From Ectocarpus siliculosus (taxonomy: Eukaryota > Sar > Phaeophyceae > Ectocarpales > Ectocarpaceae): a DNA stretch of 64,000 bases. The stretch is from assembly GCA_000310025.1 (NCBI GenBank), contig FN649747.1, positions 2,195,183 to 2,259,182 of the forward strand. Reading direction: 5' to 3'. A model generated the notes under the pieces. That model was not told the origin of the DNA and made no database searches. It was given only the letters and a program-made list of their open reading frames with translations. Positions within the stretch are counted from its first letter, which is position 1; the number at the start of each line of letters is the position of its first letter. Shown one piece after another: positions 37,501-48,200 of the stretch. The translations under genes were made by a program, and so were the position numbers.

Positions 37501-40500
37501 TTGTCGGTGCAGGTGCGCTGCTCGCACGAAAGTGAAGTGACCACCAATTTCTTTGTTCGACAAGCGCGTGTGTAGAGGGAGGAGGGTTTCACGCCCGCAG
37601 CAACAGCGAAGATGTGTTTGTAGGGGCTCCGGATCCCTTTGCGGCGAGGGTTATTTTACAGCCTATGTTAAGAAGGACCTCCGGCCTCGGGGTCTCGCAA
37701 GTCCGTATGTATGCATCAAGAGGTGGTGTAATTTGTTTTTTGCTGTGTACTCGTTGGCGTGTCTCGTACACCTCCCGCACCTGTGGTTCCAGCAGGCTTC
37801 ACGCGCCCATGTGTTTTTACCCCCGTTGTGGAGGCCCCTCTCTGTGTGGTTCGCTTTCATTCACTCACAACCATCGCGCAAGCCTCTCTTTCTTTGAACC
37901 AGCTCACACCACGCAACACTCAAGCTCTCTTTTTGAACCAATTCGCACCAATCACACGCAAAACTCGATCTCTCTTTCTATTGTTTGAAAATCAATCTCG
38001 CTCAGGACTTTGTTGGCTTCCTGCACTTCCTGCGCGAGAGCGTGGAGCCCGGGCAGTCGGCTCGCCGGCTCCGCCCGCCCCAGGTGCAGCACATCCTCAA
38101 CTACAAGGCCTGCCACTCCGCCATCAGGCAAGCCAGGCGCCGTCGAGCGTGTATCGTGTTTGGGGGCCGCCAGCGTGTGTGTTTTTGACGGCGTGAGAGA
38201 GCTCAGCATCATGCGTAGGCTGCGGTAGTGCTTGACTCATGCCGAAGTTCTGATGCAGAGGTGTGTAGAGCGTGGCCCCCCACAGGGGGGAAGATCACCT
38301 ATTTCGCTTGCGTTGCCTCGAGCGACTTTTTTTTTGTACTCGGGGGGGGGGGGGGGTACTGTGCCGGCAGGCCTCCCCAAGAGTGTGGACCACCCAAGCG
38401 CAGTTCAGTTCAACACCCTCGTCATCGTGCGGATGCGGGATGACCGACGAGCCTACGAGGTTTCGTATGTGTGGGTGCGTTGCGATGTCGAAGGGCCGCA
38501 AACCTACGCAGCCATGCACCAAGCTAGTCGTTCGGCGACAGCACTTGAGTTTCGCGGGGAGGGGCTGGCTTGCATGTGGGTGAATACCAGGTCGTTGCTT
38601 GCACGCCCCCAACCTAGGAAACGAAGAAAGCGTGTGAAAAGCTGGGTTTCTTTCTCCCCCGAGCGCGGATCGCCGACTTGATCCCGCCGTGTCGAAGGAC
38701 AAAAGTTAAGGGGGGTAGAACACTGTCGTCCCCAAGAAGATATTATCCATCTGCCTGAAGAGTCGCCAAAGTTTTTCACCGCGCCACCGGCGGCGGCTTG
38801 AGCCAGCCCAGGTCAAAAACGGTTGCAGGGCTCGTGAAACCGATGAAAAAACTCCGACGACGGCTCGCCCCCCCTCGACGAAGAAGCCCTTCATCACGCG
38901 AACCGACCTTTTAGACCCCCCCCTTCTCCCCCTTCGTCCCCCCCCGGTGTTTGCCATCGGGGTTGCGTTTTCCTCCCTTGGCAACGGCCTTGTAAAACAA
39001 GCCGCCCCGCCCGGTGTTTGCCATCGGGATTTGGGTTTTCGTCGCTGGGCAACGACTTTGTAAAACAAGCTAATTCACTTCGTGAACTCGGCAACCAGGT
39101 TACCGTTTTTTTTTTTACCCCTGTTTTTTTTTTTTTTGCGGTAACCATAATGGTGGTCGAGTAGATCATGTTGTGCGGGGTCGAGAAACCTCACTCCGCG
39201 CAAGGGGGATGATCGCACCACGTTGTGTTAAAATGGTCAAGCATCCTTGAGGCAGTTACACAGTGCTTGCAACTGTCTCTGGAAATGAAAGCACCAGAAA
39301 ATAAATTAAGTCATACGCAGCTGTCATCCGTACGCAAGGAAGTAAGCACAATATGCCGAACACCCTTAGCAGGATGCAGCGCACCCTTCATGCGACTGGC
39401 TGAATACCTCACGGCGCTTCGCGATTGGTGATGTGAGAGCCTGGTCCGGTGCGAGCCCGGCGTGCTCCGTTCCGGCTTTGTAGGGATGCGAGGTCAATGG
39501 TCTAACGACTACGGCATGCACGACTAANNNNNNNNNNNNNNNNNNNNNNNNNNNNNNNNNNNNNNNNNNNNNNNNNNNNNNNNNNNNNNNNNNNNNNNNN
39601 NNNNNNNNNNNNNNNNNNNNNNNNNNNCCGACCTTTTAGACCCCCCCCTTCTCCCCCTTCGTCCCCCCCCGGTGTTTGCCATCGGGGTTGCGTTTTCGTC
39701 GCTTGGCAACGGCGTTGTAAAACAAGCCGCCCCCCCCGGTGTTTGCCATCGGGGTTTGGGTTTTCGTCGCTTGGCAACGACGTTGTAAAACAAGCCCCCC
39801 ACTCGGTGTTTGCCATCGGGATTGGGTTTTCGTCGCTTGGCAACGACGTTGTAAAACAAGCTAATTCACTTCGTGAGCTCGGCAACCAGGTTACCGTTTT
39901 TTTTTTTACCTCGTTTTTTTTTGGCCGGTAACCATAATGGTGGTCGAGTAGATCATGTTGTGCGGGGTCGAGAAACCTCACTCCGCGCAACGGGGGATGA
40001 TCGCACCACGTTGTGTTAAAATGGTCAAGCATCCTTGAGGCAGTTACACAGTGCTTGCAACTGTCTCTGGAAGTGAAAGCACCAGAAAATAAATTAAGTC
40101 ATACGTAGCTGTCATCCGGAAGTAAGCACAAGATGCCGAACACCCTTAGCAGGATGCAGCGCACCCTTCATGCGACTCGCCAAATACCTCACGGCGCTTC
40201 GCGATTGGTGATGTGAGAGCCTGGTCCGGTGAGAACCCGGCGTGCTCCGTCCCGGCTTTGTAGGGATGCGAGGTCAATGGTCTAACGACTACGGCATGCA
40301 CGACTATGAGTACACCCCCCCCCCTTCTCCCCCTTCTCCTCCCCGGTGTTTTGCCATCGGGTTTGGGTTTTCGTCGCTTGGCAACGACGTTGTAAAACAA
40401 GCCGCCCCGCCCGGTGTTTGCCATCGGGATTGGGTTTTCGTCGCTTGGCAACGACGTTGTAAAACAAGCTAATTCACTTCGTGAACTCGGCAACCAGGTT

Positions 40501-41197
40501 ACCGTTTTTTTTTTTACCCCTGTTTTTTTTTTTTTTGCGGTAACCATAATGGTGGTCGAGTAGATCATGTTGTGCGGGGTCGAGAAACCTCACTCCGCGC
40601 AAGGGGGATGATCGCACCACGTTGTGTTAAAATGGTCAAGCATCCTTGAGGCAGTTACACAGTGCTTGCAACTGTCTCTGGAAATGAAAGCACCAGAAAA
40701 TAAATTAAGTCATACGCAGCTGTCATCCGTACGCAAGGAAGTAAGCACAATATGCCGAACACCCTTAGCAGGATGCAGCGCACCCTTCATGCGACTGGCT
40801 GAATACCTCACGGCGCTTCGCGATTGGTGATGTGAGAGCCTGGTCCGGTGCGAGCCCGGCGTGCTCCGTTCCGGCTTTGTAGGGATGCGAGGTCAATGGT
40901 CTAACGACTACGGCATGCACGACTACGAGTACACCCCCCCCCCCCGCCCCCGACCCGGTTCTCGCTCGGTTTTTGTTCAGGTTCGGAGACCTGCTGTCGC
41001 GCTCCGATTGCGTCGAGCTTGTCGCCAACCTAGCCTCGTGCGCCCACCCGTTCTTCTGCGCTCACGGCCGACCTAGCGTAGTCCCGATTTGCGTTCTAGG
41101 AGGCTCCGCGCCGTCGTCGCGGGCCTCGCGAGCGGCTCCGCAGAAGGGGGCAAGGGGCAGGTGGGCCGGTGGCGGCGGCGGCCGGCGGCGGGAATAG
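24323..41197 (+). CDS. MLH3: DNA mismatch repair / meiotic recombination protein MLH3
   Basis: Seventeen exons: 24323-24413, 24673-24810, 25017-25258, 25454-25576, 25948-26032, 26226-26323, 27924-28010, 28669-28836, 29520-29654, 30321-30614, 31253-33789, 34265-34523, 35779-35883, 36528-36638, 37390-37512, 38006-38127, 40981-41197. Phase is kept throughout, giving 1644 aa. Residues 1-390 form a GHKL ATPase with E30, N34 and DNGRGI (58-63), then ATSH, GFRGEAL and GTIVTLRDAFF. The C-terminal domain has the metal-binding endonuclease motif DQHAADERVKLE (from D1438), ACHSAIR and FCAHGRPSVVP. These are MLH3-type, not PMS2-type. MLH3 pairs with MLH1 as the nuclease that resolves meiotic crossovers. 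Exon 11 (845 codons) is a Gly/Pro/Ser/Ala-rich, probably disordered linker, longer than usual. The last intron seems to be GC-AG, with a GT donor eight codons later as alternative. Exon 3 has an odd insertion before ATSH. Exon 15 could start at 37408. Confidence 0.93.
24548..24605. repeat. (CT)n simple repeat in MLH3 intron 1
   Basis: An uninterrupted CT run of about 28 units, between the exon 1 donor (24414) and the exon 2 acceptor (24672). It may act as an extended pyrimidine tract. Confidence 0.95.
25285..25453. repeat. Interrupted (CTG)n tract abutting the MLH3 exon 4 acceptor
   Basis: CTG/CTC runs at 25291-25350 and CTG/TTG runs at 25391-25453. The last CTG unit merges into CTGCAG, which supplies the 3' splice site of exon 4 (starts 25454). 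Confidence 0.9.
27285..27882 (+). repeat. Composite repeat family, copy A (MLH3 intron 6)
   Basis: Two degenerate units of an about 67-bp minisatellite (TTTGCCATCGGGGTTGGG type) are followed by a GGTTACCG...CGGTAACC inverted pair around T runs. A body of about 400 bp follows, ending GTCTAAGGATTCCGGCAGG, then a poly-C run. It is homologous to the three copies in the last MLH3 intron, in the same orientation, and somewhat more diverged. Confidence 0.85.
28543..28591. repeat. (CTG)n repeat in MLH3 intron 7
   Basis: About 16 CTG units, followed within 60 bp by CTGC/CCTG-rich sequence leading to the exon 8 acceptor at 28668. Confidence 0.95.
34530..34625 (-). repeat. Dispersed terminus related to the composite repeat
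   Basis: GTGTACTCATGTAAACGCATGCCGTAG, ACCATTGACCTCACATCCCT and GCCGGGACGGAGC (split here by variable bases) match in reverse orientation the 3' end of composite repeat copies B-D, followed by a G run. It begins directly after the MLH3 exon 12 donor. Confidence 0.7.
35205..35292. repeat. Degenerate half-copy of the 22984-type MITE
   Basis: TCGAGCTTTGAAAACCGG, then GGGTGTGGTACCTTTCGTC and ATGTACGGTA correspond to the right end of the element at 22984-23200. It lies in MLH3 intron 12. The left end is not recognisable. Confidence 0.6.
38902..39527 (+). repeat. Composite repeat family, copy B
   Basis: Begins CCGACCTTTTAGACCCC. It holds two minisatellite units, the GGTTACCG/CGGTAACC inverted pair, then the conserved body with CTTGAGGCAGTTACACAGTG, ending ACGGCATGCACGACTA at the assembly gap. 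It lies inside the last MLH3 intron. It is nearly identical to copies C and D, so duplication is recent or collapsed in assembly. Confidence 0.9.
39528..39627. other. Assembly gap (100 N)
   Basis: Exactly 100 N, a conventional placeholder for a gap of unknown size. It separates two near-identical repeat copies, so the true copy number in this intron is not known. Confidence 0.99.
39628..40316 (+). repeat. Composite repeat family, copy C
   Basis: It starts with the same CCGACCTTTTAGACCCC as copy B, has three minisatellite units instead of two, then the same body. It lacks a few bases near 40112 (GTACGCAAG missing). It ends GACTATGAGTACACCCC. Confidence 0.9.
40317..40945 (+). repeat. Composite repeat family, copy D
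   Basis: It begins in a C/T-rich run, has two minisatellite units and the body, and ends GACTACGAGTACACCCC only about 40 bp before the acceptor of the last MLH3 exon (40981). Its poly-C end probably forms part of the pyrimidine tract of that acceptor. Confidence 0.9.
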
Positions 41198-41957
41198 CAG
41201 GCCGTCTGGGACATGAGCGTGAAGAAGGAGGTGGAGGAGAGGGAGAATAGGGACTAGAGACACCGGATAGCCTCCGCTGCTTGCTTTCGCCGAGGACAGC
41301 GATGAAGTTGGCCGTCGTACGTATCGCGTAGACGGGGGGGTGGCAGGGGAAGCATGGAGGAGCTTTTCGAGTGGAGTCCCTAAAAAAACGGGATAAGGCT
41401 CTTGCGAGCGTATGCGCTACCGAGCGGTACACGTATGTCCCGTGTTCTCTACGCTGCGCGGACTTGACCGTTGTGACACTGCGTTTCCCGTGCTCCTTTA
41501 CACTCGTGAGGGAAGTACGAAGCTCCCCCCACCTGCCCCCGCCGAACCGACCCCAGAGAACTCAAGGTTTTGCCGGCGTCGACATCATGTGTCCACTTTC
41601 GAAGGTCTCTTGCGCGTGCGCTTTCGTGCTCGGTGTCGTTCGTCGTGTCGGGGTTGTATTCGGTGCAAGCATTTCACGTTTTATTTCGTAAAAGTGCTGT
41701 ACAGGGTTGTTGTAGTACCCCCCGTGGCTGGTGGGAAGTTTCTTGCAGGATGTCGCGTCAACGTGTCACATAGCACCCCGTGCTGTGTGGCAGATTGTTT
41801 CGATGGCAACGCCATGCTTCGTTCAGCGCGTGTCAGAAGCGCATTGAGAATGTCCCGACGACGTACCCGCCAACCTCATTTTTTTTTCTTGTGCTTGGTG
41901 TTCTCTACCACATTGTTGCGCTGGTTCTGGCCCCTATCCCGCCCCTCCTCTCGCGTA

Positions 41958-42182
41958 CCGTATTTGTGCGTATTATCGCACCCCCGTGTTGGCGTTTTTT
42001 TTGTAGCGTATTTCTCCACAACTAGGAGGGTGCGAACACCAACCGATACCTCTCAGGAAAGTCCTCGACGAGATGTTTCCAAAACTACCCTTTCCGGCAG
42101 TGGTACCCCCCTGGTTGTGGAGAAATACGCTAAAGAAAAAAAAGAAGCTATCACGGGGGTGCGATAACACGCACAAATACGG
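41958..42182. mobile_element. MITE-like element with about 70-bp inverted repeats and TA target duplication
   Basis: The left end, CCGTATTTGTGCGTATTATC, matches the reverse complement of the right end for about 70 bp, with a few differences. TA flanks both sides (41956-41957 and 42183-42184). The 225-bp element has no coding capacity. It shares the CCGTAT terminus and a central CGACGAGA(C/T)G.TTCC motif with the element at 22984-23200, so the two are probably related. Confidence 0.85.
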
Positions 42183-44600
42183 TATGCTGTTCAAGAAACA
42201 GGCACGAATTTCGGTGGTTGAACAACCAGGCTGAACGTCGGGCGCGCGCCGTTCTTTTTTTGCCAGCGACACTCTTTGATGCCCGGCAAGATATGTTGTT
42301 GCTCCCCACATATCTTCTTCCTCCACATCTATGCCAATGGCCCCGGTTATATCGATGTTGTGGGGGAGAGCTTGAGAACCCGTGGACGGCAAAGTGCGCT
42401 GCTTTGTTCCTTTTTCCTATGCTGCTTGTGCGTCTGTAATGCTCGTCGCAGCTCCCTATTATTAACGACGAGATGGCAACAGCGACCCCGCGCGAAGGGG
42501 ACGCCACCAATTTTTCAACACAACTAAACACCGAAACATTCAAGAGGATGTGCACATTCATGGGGATCGCGGCCATGTGGGCGTAATACCAGGTGCACTT
42601 GGCGGTGTCATCGTCGGCAGCCCTTTCTGCGCACCAGGCGTGATCAGCGGACCAACCAGTGGATGAGAATCATGGCCGTGTGTTTCAATTCAACAAAGTT
42701 CAAGTCGACGAAAACTTGCGTGGGTCAAGCGCAGTAGAACTCAATCCTGAGCTCGTTTAGTTTCAACACAGCTGCCAACAAGCGGCACACGCAAGTGATT
42801 GGAAAGCCACCCGACGCCCTAAACTGTAGAGGAATTTAACCCCCTCTCGGGGCTCCAACATCGTACAACATCAGTGAATGGCACGGAACCGTCAGTACAG
42901 AGCTTGACAGCTCCTTCAACTGCGACCCCTGCGCGGAACTCCAAAAACTGAAAAGCTTCCGAAGCGCAACCATATAGCTATCGCTCGTACGCGTCGCGCA
43001 TCCCCCGTGCCCACACAAAGAGATCGCACGAACACGGCGGCGAGTCAACCCTTACCACAAACAAGTTTATAGCACCCGTAGGCGCATACTCTACACACAC
43101 ATCACTACAGGTTGAAGCACGACAATTTCCAACCATTAACATATGTACCATGCTATGAGACGCCCATCGTGACACAACGCGGGGTACCAATCAAACGAAT
43201 ATCGCGGTCGTAGCCTGTACACAACCGAATGGGCCGGTGGAGGGACGAGGGAAAACCTGACGCGACAAAAAAAACACACGAAGGCCGGCAAACTGCGCCG
43301 CCACTGCACAGCACACATCCACATCCCCACATTTTATCGCCAACACGTCATGAATCTGACAAGAAAACTTCTTCGCTTCAGCTCCGGTGCGTGGCCAGTT
43401 CAAGATGAAGTTGCACATAATAATCTTGCATCTTCTCCCACGCCCGCGAATCCTTACAGGCCGCGTGAAAGGGCGGCAACAAAATAAACCAAGGCTATAG
43501 TTTAGACTTTCCCTACGGGCCAGTATTGAAAAAAACAAATCGTTACGATCAGACAGGGGCGCCCACCGCCCCTTGCCCCGAAAAAAGTCAGGACATCGGA
43601 CACAGCAAAGAACACGGGAGATATTGCTCCCCGCGAACTCCATCTGGCCCCTTGTAAACACCACCTGAGCTTAGCCCTGCCACATACAGCTATCACACGA
43701 TACGGCATCGCCAGTTCCCCTCCCGGCTCCAAACCCCAACAACAAACAACGCAACAAAACGATACCACATGTATTGTACGGCGGGTGGATAAATTCTCGC
43801 CAGCCTGGAACGCAGAGGACCGCGGCGGAACCATCGCCAAAACGATCACGCCCCGTAAGGCGCTACAACGCCAACTGCTGCTGCTCCACGCGGCGGGAGA
43901 CGTGGCTCGGTTGGTCACATAGGGTGCGTCCCTGAAACAGTAGTCAGTCATTCGAGCTTTGAAAAATGGCCGGTCACGAACGATTGACAAAAAAAACGCG
44001 GCGGAAATTTACAATCGGTCTCCCAAACTGAATTAAGCCTTGGACCCCGACGCGATTGCTGTACATTTTTCGGAACAAAATGTATGCGTACAAGCATCCA
44101 GGGAGGAGCGGTAGGTGTTCCTGACCTCGCTGTTACACATCAACCGCCGGTTTTGGCACAGTCTCTCCCAGTATTAGCGCACTCAACGATTCGTCGCCGG
44201 AAGAGACAGATACACAAAGATCCAACGTCAGTTTCAGGCCACGGAGCCAGCGGAGCGGTAGTTGTTGGCCTTGCCGCTTTGTTGGGGTACCCTCCCGCCT
44301 CCGCGGATCGGGTTGTTCATCGGCACCGGCGAGCGGTGGCGAGGAGACTGTTCAAAAGGCCTGACATCTGGTGCGACAAAAAAATGCGGCAGGGGGGGGG
44401 GGGGGGAGGGGACATCAACCCCGACCGTTGAACGCGAGAAAAAAATGCGGCGGCGGCGGCGGGGGACATCAACCCCCACCGTTTGGATATATTTTACATC
44501 AAAGCGAGCGGTTTCGAAACCAACCGAAGATTGGGGGACGGGCGAGGCTATCAAGGATTCTGCCGGATAGTAGCTCAAGGGGGGCATCAGCGGCGAGTAC

Positions 44601-44603
<3 letters not shown>

Positions 44604-44638
<35 letters not shown>
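44604..44638. repeat. (GGC)n simple repeat
   Basis: About 11 GGC units. The reverse-strand polyalanine ORF across it is a by-product of the repeat. Confidence 0.9.
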
Positions 44639-45075
44639 CAAACGTAACTTTTCCCTAAGACTCGCTCGCTCTCCCGCTCAACACGTCAAAAAGTCGACCG
44701 AACAAGACGCGACCTATCTACCAAGGACAAACAATGCAGCCCTTCATTTTTCGGTGGTTCTAAGCTCAGCTCATCCCAAACGCGGCTTGACACAAGCAAG
44801 GGTTGCAACTTCTACAACTGTGCGCAAGGTGTGCGCTCCACTTGCCTGGGCGGCCGGCCCTTGCGGTCCGCGCTTCGGGAGAGGCGGATAGCGGCGCGTG
44901 CTGCTGCTGCCGTTGCTGCTGCCGCTGCTGCTGCTGCTGAAGGTGTTGCTGGTACTGCTCGCCGACCCTGCCGGAAGAGGGCCCTTGCCCGTCCGGCCTC
45001 TGCCTGCTTGGGTGACGGATGCAGTTTGTCGTGGTATTGGTACAAGCGGTTCGGTACAGCACAGCAGCGTTGCGA

Positions 45076-45132
45076 GAGCAACCACACTTGTGGGGAGCAA
45101 CCACACTTGTGGGGAGCAACCACACTTGTGGG
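45076..45132. repeat. 19-bp tandem repeat, three copies
   Basis: GAGCAACCACACTTGTGGG is repeated three times, apparently perfectly. Each unit contains a small dyad, CCACA-CT-TGTGG. Located just downstream of the membrane-protein gene. Confidence 0.9.
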
Positions 45133-45271
45133 GAGTGGGGTTAGGTCGACCTTGCAGTTAAACGAATGACGGGGTGCGCGAAAAAAAAAGAAAAAGCGAC
45201 CGTAGGTTGTTCTCCAGGCAACCAAAGGCAACCGATTTTGTGTTGACTGTTAGTGGATCTGCGTTTCTTCC

Positions 45272-48200
45272 TTAGGGCCTACTGAAGTAGGTAGGATGTA
45301 CGGGCGATAGCCAAGCGAGCCACCAGCTCCGGTCGAGAGTGGATTTCGAGCTCGGAGAGGGCGGATATCCACGCGTTGCATTTTGCTCAAAACTGCTGGT
45401 GTCAATGCTGCCGCCTGAAAAGGTTGACAGACTTGTTCTCTGCGGTCCTTCCTCGCGTGTTGTCTCCCTCTCTGGTCTTACTGACTTTCGTCCCGGGACC
45501 CGTCGGCTCCTTGAGCGTACGGTGACCCTCTCCAGAGATACCAAACGCGTGTGTGTGTGTGTTTTGATTGCTTGTCAAACATTCGGTGTGTACCTTCCAA
45601 AACGCCCACACAATTTCATCCCATCCGCTCGCTCATTTGCCAGGCTATCCTTTTCTGTAACGGCATGGGTGGCCGGGTTCTTTCGTACCGCGTACCTCCA
45701 CCGTAGCCAGACGCGTCCCGCGAAACAGGTCAAAGGTACATCCCACCAACAACACGAAAAATCAAAACAGTGTCATGACAACAAACTCACTTCTTTGAGA
45801 TGTCGATTCCGAATGCTCCGCCACACTTTTCCTTGAAGAACTGGCTCGTAGTCCACAGGATCTGGGATATTGTTCGCCGAAAGCGTTAAGAAGGTTGAAC
45901 GTCAAGATGTGCGCGACGTCAGCGACGGGCGAAAAAATCGAAGGAAAGGCAGGCGCGACAAGTCCGTAAAAACTAGCAACGCAGAGATGCAGAGCCCATA
46001 AGATATTGGTTCCCGCAAGATACTTGACTGGTCCTTCCGTCCTTCCGGCAAAAACATCACATTCATCGTCAAACGTCGTCCTTGTTGACTGTTTTGTTCG
46101 GGGGGGCTTTTCTACGGCCCACACGTGGTGGATGGGGAGCACCGTGGTATGCGAATGTCGTGGTTTTCTATGTATCAACGGCGTTCATATGTGGTCTCTT
46201 GCGGTGGCATGGGGGGGGGCACCGCACCGTGTTGTTTGAATACCGTTGTTTTCTACCAGGCATGTGTCAACGGTCTTCTCGTGAAGGGGTCGTTCAACAT
46301 CAGCCCGCTTAGACACGGCTCGCCGCCCTGTGACCGGCAACAAGCGGATCGATCGATACATCTCTTTGCCGCGCTTCTTCGCTAGAGTCAACCGCGGGAG
46401 AGTATTGAGGGGCAAAAAAAAACGCAACACATGGTTCACCAAACGAGAAACTGTCCTCCTCGATTTCAGTCTTCGAAAAGCGACGCTGTAGAACCGACTA
46501 AAAATCGCGACCGACCGATGAAAACAAAACTTTAGTGTAGCATCAACGAAATATAACCTCCAGAACCCGCATCCGCGGAACGCTTGTAACAGCCCCACGT
46601 GGGTTTCTACTCCTCACCTGGAATGCAGCCAATGCAAACAAGGCCGCGTTCATGATCGATAGGATAACTCCCAACGCCACGGTGTCGTACCTGCAACGGA
46701 GGAAGAAAGCCACGAAAGCAAAACGAAAGGGTGCACATGGTGTATCGGTGCGTCGCAGCAAGCAAGAGTCATATGATCCACACAACATGCGGGTTCGCGT
46801 AAAAAAAAGGCGTGCTGAAGCGTCGACGGGTGCTGTCTTCCAGCAGCTTACTAGCAGCTCAGTCATGGCGGAGGTGCCATGTACTAAGGGGCACAGGCAG
46901 CTAGACGCGCCCAGTTGGTATCCTCAACCTTGCAACCTTCGGCACACAGACACAAAAAAAGTTGGGACTTTTGTTTTTCTCACAGCAGTACGCCCGAACA
47001 AATACGGATGGCGATAACCTGGTGAGTATAAAGCTCGATTATCGCGGTCGGCGAGGGATAGCAACCGCTGAATATAACGTCGCTACACACGCTAGAGACA
47101 AGCACTGCTGTAGCAAGAAAAAGCTGAGAAATAAAAGCACCAACACCATTCCCGTTTTGCCCTGCTCTGTCTTGTGTGACCTCAGCTGATACGCCCAAAA
47201 AACATACCGAAAGGTGAAAGACTGGGACAACATCCAGAAATTAACATGAACGGCACACATATGTACAGTTTACGACAGATGCAGCTAGCCAGCCCACGAT
47301 AAAACGGACAAAGAGCACAACCATGGTACACAATCTCTCCCCGTCTGTCTCACCCATCCTCATCGGCGACGTCGGCCTTGATCAAAAGCCCCGCAAACCT
47401 TGATTTGGGCATCAGAACGCGAACAACAGCGCAAGCAAGAGCAGCAGTGACAGCATTTCAGCAGCTGCTGCAGCACCAGCGGCGGAAGCACCAGCAGTAA
47501 TGCAACCGCGGGACACCAGAGGGTCAGCACAGCGCGAAGCGACCGATACAGGACGCCGCGAGCGAGCGATGTCGCGCTCCGAGGCTCGAGTCGCAACGGG
47601 GGGGAGGGAGGGGACAACAGGGAGCGACGTATTCAACTTAAAAGCAACAAAATAAATAATAAACGCATATTGGGGTCATGTGTGTGGATCAAGCGCCAGC
47701 AAACGTCATCGCTTCAGCACGCAAGCCGCCGCTCCAAAAAAAGTGTAGTGCGGATAATCTATTAGCATGCGCATTTGTGGTGGGGGGACATCAAGCAATC
47801 TCTCCCACACAGCCTACTACGTTCCGGTGTTGGCTAGAACTACGTTGCGGTGTTGGCTAGAATGAGCTATCGTATTCTACGGGGGGGCGGCGGTAAAGGA
47901 GTGACAAAAAATACGTCCCATTTTTGATTGAAAAAAAAAAGTGGTTGTCTTTTGCGCCGCGCCTCGATCAAGGCCGGACCGTGGGCACCAAAGTCCGTCG
48001 AGGTCGCAGATCGTGCGTGACAAAAAAAAAGGCCCACGGCAACGATTGGGTAGGTAGACTGCAAGCGGGTGCAAAGCTCCAAGGCAACAACGCACTATGG
48101 GCGGAGACTCGGCAGCGCAGCGTTCGCTCGAAAAAACGTGCGACGGGTTCGAGACTTGACCACCACAAAATATACTCACAGCGTCAGGAATGTCACCCAG

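Larger units (their letters stand above)
41198..45271. other. Region between convergent MLH3 and the membrane-protein gene; no gene recognised
   Basis: It should contain both 3' ends. It holds a TIR element (41958-42182) and a two-unit repeat at about 44380-44480, each unit with an AAAAAAATGCGGC run then GACATCAACCCC. There are also a GGC run (44604-44638), CTG-rich sequence (44895-44940) and a three-unit 19-bp tandem repeat (45076-45132). The ORFs here have no recognisable domains and mostly translate simple repeats. Confidence 0.5.

Noticed and set aside
41412-42167. 251-aa plus-strand ORF after MLH3
   Set aside because: It reads through a MITE with inverted repeats, and no domain is recognisable.
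43191-43990. Overlapping minus-strand ORFs of 157 and 162 aa
   Set aside because: No conserved motifs, no splice context, and amino-acid composition like translated noncoding DNA.
44234-44641. Polyalanine minus-strand ORF
   Set aside because: It is created by the GGC simple repeat and lacks any recognisable domain.
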